From contig CAZVOA010000021.1 in assembly GCA_964628465.1 (NCBI GenBank), positions 1-56,684 on the forward strand: a stretch of 56,684 bases of DNA. The letters run 5' to 3'. This document shows, piece by piece, positions 1-7,246 of the stretch. A program made the position numbers and the translations under genes. The notes below the pieces were generated by a model. The model had not been told where the DNA came from. It ran no database searches and saw only the letters and a program-made list of their open reading frames with translations. How positions within the stretch are numbered: the first letter of the stretch is position 1; each line of letters starts with the position of its first letter. This DNA comes from JAFGPS01 sp964628465. Its GTDB lineage: Bacteria > Planctomycetota > Phycisphaerae > Sedimentisphaerales > Anaerobacaceae.

Positions 1-313
1 TTTTATTTTTTTAAGATTTTCGCGATGGGGTGTTACACTTTTGAACGAAAAGTAAGCTGAAAATGAGGGTACGAAAAAACAAACAAATTTCCCGCCAAGG
101 CGCCAAGCCGCAAAGAAAATAAAATATAAAAAAGTAAAAAACTGTGCGGGATTTATTATAAATATGTATCGGAATTTGACTTCATTCGCCGATTATCTGG
201 CAAATTACCGTTCGTAGCAACTTTTATTTCCTTTGTTATTACCATTGCTTTAATTACCTTCTTTGGAAAATAGTGCGTTGGCACGCACATCCCATGGAGT
301 CCGAGGGACCTAC
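1..313. other. Gene-free left edge with a short degenerate tandem repeat
   Basis: I see no credible coding sequence here. Positions 93-115 hold three degenerate 7-base units at an 8-base period (CGCCAAG, CGCCAAG, CGCAAAG). Short GCCAAG/GCAAAG arrays of this kind occur between genes in many environmental genomes, with no known function. The rest is AT-rich and lies downstream of the minus-strand gene that ends at 314. Confidence 0.4.
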
Positions 314-1384
314 TTAATCGGATGTCTCTTTGCCCTTTTCTTCTATTTTCGGAGGCCAGAACGGTAGGGATATACTCCAGTCCTTTAAAACTCTTTCATC
401 TTTCTGAATGTTATCCGGTGCGTTATTATTTCCAGAAATATTTTTATCATCACCAGAGTTAATCTTTATTGTTGCCGGAAAAAAACCGCCAAATCGAGGC
501 TTTCCTCCGTATAGAGATTTTCCATCACCAGAGAGAAGATTTATTTCCAATTGAAAGACGTTCCCACTCACAACCATTTTCACATTATGATACATATTTG
601 TTCTGGATTTTATCCTGCCAAGCAATTGTTCTATATAACCATTTGTATCTTTGATATCAAGGTCTAAAGCCAACTTCAATAATGACTTCCTTGAGTTAAT
701 ATCTGTCTGCTTCGCCAGTTCACTCCAACTATTGATGAAAGAAGTTGATTTATCTAATCGAGGGATAACCCATACCGTCAATTTCGGTTCCATTGTTGTT
801 TCCCATTCCTGCTGTCCCTGAATTGAGGCCCACCCTAATACATCACGATCATCAAGTATTTTCCAGAAATAAACCTTGGAATCAGCCAGGCAGAGAGATA
901 CTTTTAAGTCGGCAGGTTTGTTCACATCATTAAAGATTGCTGGATTATTAACATCATATGGTATGAATTGACTTGCATTATTTAGAGTTTTGCGCAATAC
1001 ATCAAGACATATGTCATCTTTATTGAAATTCTGCCTCTGATCAATCCTTCCCAACAAGTTAGGTTCGTTCGCAATCGCCAAAAGACAACAGTCCAGAACT
1101 TCTTTATTTATATTTCCCACGTTAATCTTATTAGGTACGCTAACAATCTTTATAGGAAAGTTTTTTAAATCATTATAATCAATTTTTATAGTTGCTGGAC
1201 GTAATCCATCTATACGATATTTTCCGGGTATGGGGTTTTCCTGATCAGAGACAAGTATTATTTCTGTCATGATATTTCCCAAGTCAATCGTATTAGGTAT
1301 CGCGGCTTCAATTTTTTGTATAGTCAACAATCCAATCAAAATAATCCCACAAATCATTAAGACATTACTCACTAATATTTTCAT
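314..1384 (-). CDS. Exported protein of unknown function with a duplicated PATIKI motif
   Basis: I do not recognise a family for this 356-residue protein. The start at 1384 is preferred over an in-frame ATG at 1447. It has an AAGGGAGA Shine-Dalgarno seven bases upstream, and it places a classical signal peptide at the N-terminus (MKILVSN, then a hydrophobic core ending near IEAA). The longer form would bury that signal behind 21 polar residues. A motif occurs near both ends: an E-I-x-L-x-S stretch followed about 20 residues later by PATIKI and an Asp/Asn-rich turn (GLRPATIKIDYNDLKN and GFFPATIKINSGDDKN). This suggests a duplicated beta module around a helical middle. It is probably periplasmic or surface-exposed, is monocistronic, and diverges from rsmH. 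Confidence 0.7.
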   Translation of the reverse strand: MKILVSNVLMICGIILIGLLTIQKIEAAIPNTIDLGNIMTEIILVSDQENPIPGKYRIDGLRPATIKIDYNDLKNFPIKIVSVPNKINVGNINKEVLDCCLLAIANEPNLLGRIDQRQNFNKDDICLDVLRKTLNNASQFIPYDVNNPAIFNDVNKPADLKVSLCLADSKVYFWKILDDRDVLGWASIQGQQEWETTMEPKLTVWVIPRLDKSTSFINSWSELAKQTDINSRKSLLKLALDLDIKDTNGYIEQLLGRIKSRTNMYHNVKMVVSGNVFQLEINLLSGDGKSLYGGKPRFGGFFPATIKINSGDDKNISGNNNAPDNIQKDERVLKDWSISLPFWPPKIEEKGKETSD

Positions 1385-1475
1385 ATAAATATCTCCCTTG
1401 CTTTTGTATTCTTCATTTACATTTTTATTTGTTTGGACATTCTTCATATTTAATTCCCGAGTAAATCTCTAACGT

Positions 1476-1503
1476 ATAATAGCATATTGCGGCTGTTTTC
1501 CAA
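1476..1503 (-). promoter_or_regulatory. Candidate sigma70-type promoter for the exported protein
   Basis: Read on the minus strand: a -35-like TTGGAA (1498-1503), a 16-base spacer and a -10-like TATTAT (1476-1481). The predicted transcript would start near 1469, upstream of both possible start codons. The -35 match is only moderate. Confidence 0.35.
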
Positions 1504-1515
1504 AGCATTATTAAT

Positions 1516-1544
1516 TTGACAATTTCATTATATTATTGTATAAG
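1516..1544 (+). promoter_or_regulatory. Strong sigma70-type promoter for rsmH
   Basis: A perfect -35 hexamer TTGACA (1516-1521), an exact 17-base spacer and a -10 TATAAG (1539-1544) precede rsmH. The transcript would start near 1551 and leave a leader of about 65 bases that contains the hairpin at 1591-1607. It overlaps the divergent promoter region of the neighbouring minus-strand gene. Confidence 0.65.
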
Positions 1545-1575
1545 TTATTTAATAGAAAGTATTTAACGTATTTCT

Positions 1576-1615
1576 GGAGAAGGTTTTAATCGCACTGTAA
1601 TTGTGCGGGTTTTTT
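1576..1615 (+). promoter_or_regulatory. rsmH leader: displaced Shine-Dalgarno, hairpin and T-run
   Basis: A strong GGAGAAGG (1576-1583) lies 32 bases before the ATG at 1616, too far for normal initiation. Between them is a perfect 5-bp hairpin, CGCAC (1591-1595) with GTGCG (1603-1607), followed by GG and six T. The hairpin could bring the ribosome site close to the ATG, act as a weak intrinsic attenuator, or mean that translation starts at the in-frame TTG at 1601, 17 bases from the site. Confidence 0.4.
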
Positions 1616-2695
1616 ATGAATTCAACAAATCATTCAAATGATAAAAGTCAGCCGGAACACAAAAGACGGCCAAGGTACAGCGGCACGCATCCGAGACGCT
1701 TCGAGCAAAAATATAAGGAGCATAATATCGAAGCACATCCCGAACTGCGCGAACATTTAATCGCAAAAGGTAAAACGCCAGCGACTACCCATATTCCCGT
1801 CCTGCTGGAAGAAGTAATGGAATACCTCGCACCGAAACCGGGTGAACTCGTTGCCGATTGCACCGTCGGTTACGGCGGCCATGCGCGAGAGTTCATGAAA
1901 CGCATCGGGCCGGAAGGAAAACTTTTCGCATTCGATGTTGACCAGGCTGAGTTGGAACGTACAAAAGAGCGGCTATGCAAGGAAAATGTCCCGGCAAGTT
2001 TTCACAGAAGTAACTTCGCCGGAATCGCAAACGTTCTCAAAAAGGAAAATATCGAAGGATACGATATAATCTTCGCCGACCTTGGCGTTTCAAGTATGCA
2101 GATAGATAATCCCGAACGCGGCCTGAGTTATAAATATGACGGCCCGCTCGATATGAGACTGGACGACAGGCTGAAACAATCCGGCGCGGATTTACTAAAT
2201 ACTCTTTCCGAGGAAGAATTATCAAACGCTTTTTGGGAACTGTCCGATGAAAATGACCACATGCAAATAGCAAATATGATTGTCGCTCAACGCGAGAAAA
2301 AACCAATTACGACCACTACAGAGCTTGTCGAATTGATTTTCCGCGCCAAGAGACTAACCGCAAAAACATGGAAGCAAAAACTTCTCGACTCGAAATCAGG
2401 ATTGCTGCATCCGGCGGCACTCGTATTTCAGGCATTACGTATATTGGTTAACGATGAACTTGGCACGTTGAAGGAATTATTGCGAGTCGCGCCATTTTGT
2501 TTGCGCCCGGGAGGAAGAATCGGCATAATAAGTTTTCACAGCGGCGAGGACAGGCTCGTGAAAAAATCTTTCCTTGATGGTTTCAGGAATGGTACATATA
2601 AAGAGGTAGCGGAAAATGTAATTGTGCCGCAAAGAAAAGAAATCTTCACAAATCCGCGCAGTACATCTGCTAAATTTCGCTGGGCAATCAAATAA
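1616..2695 (+). CDS. rsmH: 16S rRNA (cytosine-1402-N4)-methyltransferase RsmH
   Basis: RsmH (MraW) uses S-adenosylmethionine to methylate N4 of C1402 in the decoding centre of 16S rRNA, in the cytoplasm. Family hallmarks are clear: HIPVLLEEV opens the conserved domain near residue 59, followed by the SAM-binding DCTVGYGGH, the acidic AFDVDQ, the family-specific ADLGVSS, the GPLDMRLD loop, and LRPGGRIGIISFHSGEDR near the C-terminus. With 359 residues it is longer than the roughly 310 typical of the family. The extra length is a basic, His/Arg-rich N-terminal extension of about 55 residues. In most bacteria rsmH opens the dcw division cluster with mraZ and ftsL; here no division gene is nearby, which fits the reduced division gene sets of Planctomycetota. 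The start is either ATG 1616 or TTG 1601. Confidence 0.95.
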   Translation: MNSTNHSNDKSQPEHKRRPRYSGTHPRRFEQKYKEHNIEAHPELREHLIAKGKTPATTHIPVLLEEVMEYLAPKPGELVADCTVGYGGHAREFMKRIGPEGKLFAFDVDQAELERTKERLCKENVPASFHRSNFAGIANVLKKENIEGYDIIFADLGVSSMQIDNPERGLSYKYDGPLDMRLDDRLKQSGADLLNTLSEEELSNAFWELSDENDHMQIANMIVAQREKKPITTTTELVELIFRAKRLTAKTWKQKLLDSKSGLLHPAALVFQALRILVNDELGTLKELLRVAPFCLRPGGRIGIISFHSGEDRLVKKSFLDGFRNGTYKEVAENVIVPQRKEIFTNPRSTSAKFRWAIK

Positions 2696-2765
2696 TCCTC
2701 TCATAAACCGAGATAAACCATTATCTGACAGGCAGTTATAAATATCAGTATTTTATACAGAAATA

Positions 2766-2794
2766 TTGATTTGCAGATGAAAATGTAGTATAAT
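2766..2794 (+). promoter_or_regulatory. Candidate promoter for the metalloprotease gene
   Basis: TTGATT (2766-2771), a 17-base spacer and a consensus TATAAT (2789-2794). A start near 2801 gives a leader of about 50 bases ending in the AAAGGG ribosome site at 2835-2840. Confidence 0.55.
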
Positions 2795-2849
2795 GTTAAA
2801 GTCATTTTAAATAATAAAATTGAAAGTTTTATTGAAAGGGCAAATCGAG

Positions 2850-3584
2850 ATGAAAAAAGTTATGTTAATATCTATGTCTGTAATAATTCTGTCAATTTTG
2901 TTCATTTCAAAAATTACACATGCTCAGAGCAAAGCTGACAGAGGCCCGCTTACAAAAAAGGTTTTCATTCATTATAGAAATCCCAATGCCAGACCTGACA
3001 AACCGGTAAAGCCAACCAAGCCTTCAAAAGATGAAGAAGGAAGCTACACTTATTTGTCAAACGGTTTGAAATGGAGAAGCGTTGAAGACTTTATTGTGAA
3101 ACCTTATATTGCTCCTATCGGATTTGCTGATGCAGTAGCGGCCGGAATGAATGAATGGGAAAAATATGTCGATGTAGAAATCTTCGGTGACGTGATTTTA
3201 GATGAAGATAATGAATACAGAGTAGATTTATCTACAGCCGATGGTGATAATGTTTTTGCCTTTGATGAGTTAAGCGATGACAATATCATCGCCGTTACAT
3301 ACGTTTGGGGTTATTTCTATGGCCCTCCAAAAACACGCGAAATCGTAGAAGCTGACATGATTTTCAATACAGCTTTCTTTTGGGGCGATGCCGAAGTTGA
3401 TACAGATGTTATGGATGTATTAAATATCGCGACACACGAGCTTGGCCACGTAGCGGGTATGGGCGACCTTTATGATACAACCGCTACCAGGGAAACAATG
3501 TACGGCTACTCAAGAGAAGGTGATATAGAAAAACGTGACTTGTATTACGGTGACATAGCCGGAATTCAAAATCTGTATAAATAA
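2850..3584 (+). CDS. Secreted matrixin-like zinc metalloprotease
   Basis: A 244-residue exported protein of the M10/metzincin type. The catalytic zinc motif HELGHVAGMGD (HExxHxxGxxD) begins near residue 196. It is followed by ETMYGY, which supplies the Met-turn that closes the metzincin active site. The N-terminus is a clear signal peptide (MKKVMLI, hydrophobic core, HAQS cleavage region), then a Pro/Lys-rich linker (KPVKPTKPSKDEE) that may act as a short pro-segment. I chose ATG 2850 because GAAAGGG sits nine bases upstream; the upstream in-frame TTG at 2820 would bury the signal. The catalytic domain is compact and lacks any hemopexin or sorting domain, so it is probably released to the periplasm or medium. 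It has its own promoter and is convergent with the symporter gene. Confidence 0.85.
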   Translation: MKKVMLISMSVIILSILFISKITHAQSKADRGPLTKKVFIHYRNPNARPDKPVKPTKPSKDEEGSYTYLSNGLKWRSVEDFIVKPYIAPIGFADAVAAGMNEWEKYVDVEIFGDVILDEDNEYRVDLSTADGDNVFAFDELSDDNIIAVTYVWGYFYGPPKTREIVEADMIFNTAFFWGDAEVDTDVMDVLNIATHELGHVAGMGDLYDTTATRETMYGYSREGDIEKRDLYYGDIAGIQNLYK

Positions 3585-3609
3585 ACTATTAGCAGGTTTC
3601 CAAATAAGG

Positions 3610-5154
3610 CTATTTTGTGGGCGGTTTTATTGGCCGATAAATGAGCTTGTATAGGCACCATACGATAAATTCAATAAATACGGCCATATAAAGTGTTGTA
3701 ATAGTTCCGATTACAATCAGCCAGCTCCAGGCAAGATGTATTTTGCCATATTTTGAAAGCAGTAAAAGAGTTGTCATCGCAATTGCGCTGAAAATCATAG
3801 CGACAACATTTGCCCAGTTCTGAAACGCTGCTATGACTGAAGAATCTTTGCCGCTCGCGGGTTTTGTTAATACACCAAGCAGGAATATGCCGAGCGTAGC
3901 GCCGCCAGTGATGGAAATTATCTCGAATGCGAACCAGAGAATATCTTCGACCGGACTGCACGCGAACGCGATAAGTCCGAGAATTATTCCGAAACATACC
4001 ACACCAATGCGGGAAACCAAAAGATAATGTTTTTCGTTTGCGTTCTTTTTAATAAGAGGTCTGTAAATGTCAGTGACAAACGAGCAGGAAAGCGAACTGA
4101 GCGGCGAATCTATACTCGCCAGAATAATCGCTCCCAACAAAAGCCCTTTTAATCCCATCGGCAGTGAATTTAAAATAAAATGCGAAAGAACTTCTTTTGC
4201 TTTTTCCGGCTGAGCGGCTTCAGGATTCTGCTGGTAGAAAACGAATAATAATGTCCCGATTGAAAGGTACAAGACCAGTACAGGAAACGCGCATAGTATT
4301 GTCGCCATGATTGTGTTCTGGCTCTTTTTACGTGTTTCTACAGTAAGAAGTCTTTGCATAAGTTCCTGGTCTGTTCCGAAAACCGCCAGTCCCACAAAAA
4401 ACGCGTTAGCCGTACCCGCCCAGAATGTAGTCGCGTCATTGAGTTTGAAATTGAAATTAAAAACGCTCAACCTGTTTGCCTTTTCGGCGATTTCCCAGGC
4501 AGTGGATAAGCCGCCCTGTATATGCAAAACGAGATAGATTGCAAGTGCGGCTCCCGCAGCGAAAAATATTACGGCCTGATACGCACCGGCCCAGACAACG
4601 GCTTTTATGCCCCCGAACGCAATGAAAATAATACTGACGATTGTGAAAAATATAATTGCCTGCGAGAGATTCCAGCCGATTATATATGCCACAGCCATGC
4701 AGGTCGCGTATAATCTTACTCCCGACGCGGTCAGCCGGGTGAGAAAGAAAAATATCGAGCCAGTGTACTGCGTTTCGGCGCCAAATCTGTATTTTAAGTA
4801 CTCGTAAATGCTTGTGCATTTGTATTTGTAAAAAACGGGAATGAACAGAAACGCCACCGCGATTCGAGCCGCTGCCGAGCCGAAGAAAAACTGCATATAT
4901 TCCCAGTTCTCGTCGTACGCTGCTGCAGGCACACCGACAATTGTAAGGGCGCTTACTTCAGTTGCGACAAATGACAAACACGCGATAATCGCGGGGACTT
5001 TTCTTGCTCCGAGAAAAAAGTCACCTGTATCTTTTTCTTTACGGCCCCGAAAATATGAGATAAGAAATAACGGGACTATCGCCAAATATAAAACAAAAAA
5101 ATCGATATCGCCCAAACGAGTAAATATATTATAGTCTGATAAGTTCGCTATCAT
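3610..5154 (-). CDS. Sodium:solute symporter (SSS family), probable amino-sugar importer
   Basis: A 514-residue integral membrane protein of the sodium:solute symporter family with about 13 hydrophobic segments. The N-terminal segment leads into the SSS-typical DFFLGARKVPAIIACLSFVATEVSALT, shown here in two parts: DFFLGARKVPAI, then FVATEVSALT in the first broken helix. Further family features are the FFFLTRLTASGVRLYA helix and the AGAYQAVIFF region. It is the last gene of a four-gene operon and its ATG overlaps the murQ stop (ATGA). Because its partners cleave and phosphorylate N-acetylated amino sugars, it most likely imports GlcNAc, MurNAc or an anhydro-disaccharide, taking the place of AmpG or a PTS. 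The substrate is inferred from context; sialic acid is the main alternative, but no nanA or nanE is present. Confidence 0.85.
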   Translation of the reverse strand: MIANLSDYNIFTRLGDIDFFVLYLAIVPLFLISYFRGRKEKDTGDFFLGARKVPAIIACLSFVATEVSALTIVGVPAAAYDENWEYMQFFFGSAAARIAVAFLFIPVFYKYKCTSIYEYLKYRFGAETQYTGSIFFFLTRLTASGVRLYATCMAVAYIIGWNLSQAIIFFTIVSIIFIAFGGIKAVVWAGAYQAVIFFAAGAALAIYLVLHIQGGLSTAWEIAEKANRLSVFNFNFKLNDATTFWAGTANAFFVGLAVFGTDQELMQRLLTVETRKKSQNTIMATILCAFPVLVLYLSIGTLLFVFYQQNPEAAQPEKAKEVLSHFILNSLPMGLKGLLLGAIILASIDSPLSSLSCSFVTDIYRPLIKKNANEKHYLLVSRIGVVCFGIILGLIAFACSPVEDILWFAFEIISITGGATLGIFLLGVLTKPASGKDSSVIAAFQNWANVVAMIFSAIAMTTLLLLSKYGKIHLAWSWLIVIGTITTLYMAVFIEFIVWCLYKLIYRPIKPPTK

Positions 5155-6056
5155 CTGTTGGTTTCTATGGCTTTTCTCAGTGATTGGTTACATTCATTCA
5201 AAATCTCTACCGCCCGCTCATAACTTGAGTTACGAAAGTGCATAACAATCGCGGCTTTGACTTTTCCGAACGATTTACGAAGCAATGCTCTTGCTTTTAC
5301 TTGCGGCAGGTCTGTTATTTCCATTACGATTCGTTCCGACCTGTCACGCAGCTTTTCATTTGTCGCGTTCAGGTCAACCATCAGATTGCCGTACACTTTG
5401 CCCATCTTTATCATAACGGTCGTAGTAACCGTGTTCAGAATCAGCTTCGTTACGGTCCCCGCTTTCATTCGCGTCGAGCCTGTAATGACTTCCGGCCCGA
5501 CAACCGGATTTATTATTATCTGTGCCGGGAGCTGATTTATAACTTCCGGTGCGCACGTTACAAAAACCGTCCCCGCTCCGATTTTCTGAGCCTGCTTGAG
5601 TGCGCCGCAAACAAACGGCGTCAATCCGCAAGCCGCTATGCCGACTACTACGTCTTTGTCCCGAACTTTTTTACTTGTTACGGCTTTGGCTCCGTCGTCG
5701 GCATGGTCTTCCGCTCCTTCTACCGCCCGAACAAGTGCGCGTTTTCCTCCTGCTATAATTCCCTGCACCAACAAAGGACTTACACCGAAAGTCGGGGGAC
5801 ATTCCGATGCGTCAAGAACACCAAGCCTGCCGCTTGTGCCGGCTCCGACATAAAACAAACGCCCGCCTTTCTGAAAACGCTCGACAATCATCTCTATCGC
5901 AGCGGCAATGTTCTTTCTTTCTTTTTCTACCGCGGCGGTTATCAACTTATCTTCGGAATTAATCAAATCGACAATTTCAAGAGTGGAAAGCCGGTCGATA
6001 TTTTCACTTCGCCGATTGCGTTTTTCAGTTGTAGGCAGAATCCTTTTCTTACTCAT
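5151..6056 (-). CDS. murQ: N-acetylmuramic acid 6-phosphate etherase MurQ
   Basis: MurQ cleaves the lactyl ether of MurNAc-6-phosphate to give GlcNAc-6-phosphate and D-lactate in the cytoplasm. The 301-residue protein has the usual family length and a single SIS domain. Visible signatures are VGAGTSGRLG near residue 70, LDASECPPTFG with the conserved catalytic Glu, AVEGAEDH with the second conserved acidic site, and GSTRMKAGT near residue 193. Its start overlaps the anmK stop by four bases (ATGA) and its stop overlaps the symporter start in the same way, so translation is probably coupled. AnmK upstream supplies its substrate. No nagA or nagB follows in the window, so further breakdown must be encoded elsewhere. 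Confidence 0.96.
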   Translation of the reverse strand: MSKKRILPTTEKRNRRSENIDRLSTLEIVDLINSEDKLITAAVEKERKNIAAAIEMIVERFQKGGRLFYVGAGTSGRLGVLDASECPPTFGVSPLLVQGIIAGGKRALVRAVEGAEDHADDGAKAVTSKKVRDKDVVVGIAACGLTPFVCGALKQAQKIGAGTVFVTCAPEVINQLPAQIIINPVVGPEVITGSTRMKAGTVTKLILNTVTTTVMIKMGKVYGNLMVDLNATNEKLRDRSERIVMEITDLPQVKARALLRKSFGKVKAAIVMHFRNSSYERAVEILNECNQSLRKAIETNR

Positions 6057-7240
6057 TGTGCAGGTACAATCTTTCCTAAAATCAATCCTTTTTCGGTACC
6101 CGTTGCTCCGGGGACATTGTTCGGACGACCTTTTATCGTCGCATACGCCAAAATAGCGAAACTCAACGCTTCCTTGGCATCTGGATTGATGCCGAAGTCG
6201 TCGGTAGTGAGAATTCTAACCTCGGGAAGTTTTTCCTGCAACATTTTTACCAACGTTTTATTGCGACATCCCCCGCCGCATAAAATCATCTCGTCAGGCA
6301 GCGTTGGTAAAAAATGCCTGTAAGCGTGAGCAATACTCGCGGCAGTCAATGCCGTCGCCGTCGCGAGAATGTCTTCGTTTGATATTTTATTTTTCAAAGC
6401 GTTTTGTAATAATTTCACACTATACCTGTTACCAAATTCTTCCCGGCCGGTGGTTTTCGGCGGTTTAAGTTGGAAAAAGGGATTTTTAAGCAATTCATCA
6501 AGCAGCTTTTTGTTTACGTTTCCCTGGGAAGCCATCATACCGTTCTTGTCGTAAGTTTTTTTCCCATTTGTGATTTGCGAAATGAGAAAGTCCATTACCA
6601 TATTTCCCGGGCCGGTATCGAATGCAATTACTTGTTCGAGCGTGCAGTTCGCAGGCAGATAAGTCACGTTGGCAATGCCGCCGATGTTCTGTATCGCTCT
6701 GCAAAGTTTCCTGTCACAAAAAAGGAAATAATCAGCGAAAGGAACCAGCGGTGCACCCTGTCCGTTTGCGGCCATATCCTTCGGTCGAAAATCCGCAACT
6801 GTTGTAATTCCTGTTCGATATGCTATGACAGACGGCTCACCTATCTGTAAAGTGGAACGTACAAGTTTTTTCCCGAACTTCGTACCGTTTGGATTATGAA
6901 ATATAGTTTGTCCATGCGAACCGATAAGGTCGATTGATTCGACAGGAATATTCTTATTTTTACAAAGCTTCAAAAACGAATCGGCGAAGATTTCACCTAT
7001 TACGAAATTCAAGTGACATAAATCTTCTACACTAACCGACTGTTTTTGAAAAACATCAAAAATTGTTTTTCGCACCTTCACAGGATATGGATACGTATCA
7101 AACGCGACCACTTTTGCGGAAGAATCGCTTATATCGACTATCGCGGCATCAACACCATCAACGGAAGTACCCGACATCAGGCCGCATACCCGAAGCTTTT
7201 TTTTCTTTGCAAGTTGTTCTATGGAATTATGTTTAATCAT
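6053..7240 (-). CDS. anmK: Anhydro-N-acetylmuramic acid kinase AnmK
   Basis: AnmK hydrolyses the 1,6-anhydro ring of anhMurNAc and phosphorylates it with ATP to give MurNAc-6-phosphate, the MurQ substrate. The 395-residue protein shows GLMSGTSVDGVDAAIVD (phosphate-1 loop, near residue 20), GSHGQTIFH, the AFDTGPGNMVMD motif, and CGGGCRNKTLV near the C-terminus, as in the ASKHA sugar kinases. It is about 25 residues longer than typical, mostly at the Lys-rich N-terminus, so the true start could be slightly downstream, although the P-loop limits how far. It lies six bases after the GH20 gene and overlaps murQ by four. Confidence 0.95.
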   Translation of the reverse strand: MIKHNSIEQLAKKKKLRVCGLMSGTSVDGVDAAIVDISDSSAKVVAFDTYPYPVKVRKTIFDVFQKQSVSVEDLCHLNFVIGEIFADSFLKLCKNKNIPVESIDLIGSHGQTIFHNPNGTKFGKKLVRSTLQIGEPSVIAYRTGITTVADFRPKDMAANGQGAPLVPFADYFLFCDRKLCRAIQNIGGIANVTYLPANCTLEQVIAFDTGPGNMVMDFLISQITNGKKTYDKNGMMASQGNVNKKLLDELLKNPFFQLKPPKTTGREEFGNRYSVKLLQNALKNKISNEDILATATALTAASIAHAYRHFLPTLPDEMILCGGGCRNKTLVKMLQEKLPEVRILTTDDFGINPDAKEALSFAILAYATIKGRPNNVPGATGTEKGLILGKIVPAQ

Positions 7241-7246
7241 TACTTT

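Noticed and set aside
2820..2849. Upstream TTG start for the metalloprotease
   Set aside because: It would place ten residues before the signal peptide, and the good ribosome site serves the ATG at 2850.
5238..6323. Long plus-strand frame of 361 codons opposite murQ and anmK
   Set aside because: It is antisense to two clearly identified genes, has no family motifs and no ribosome site. It arises from codon bias of the real strand.
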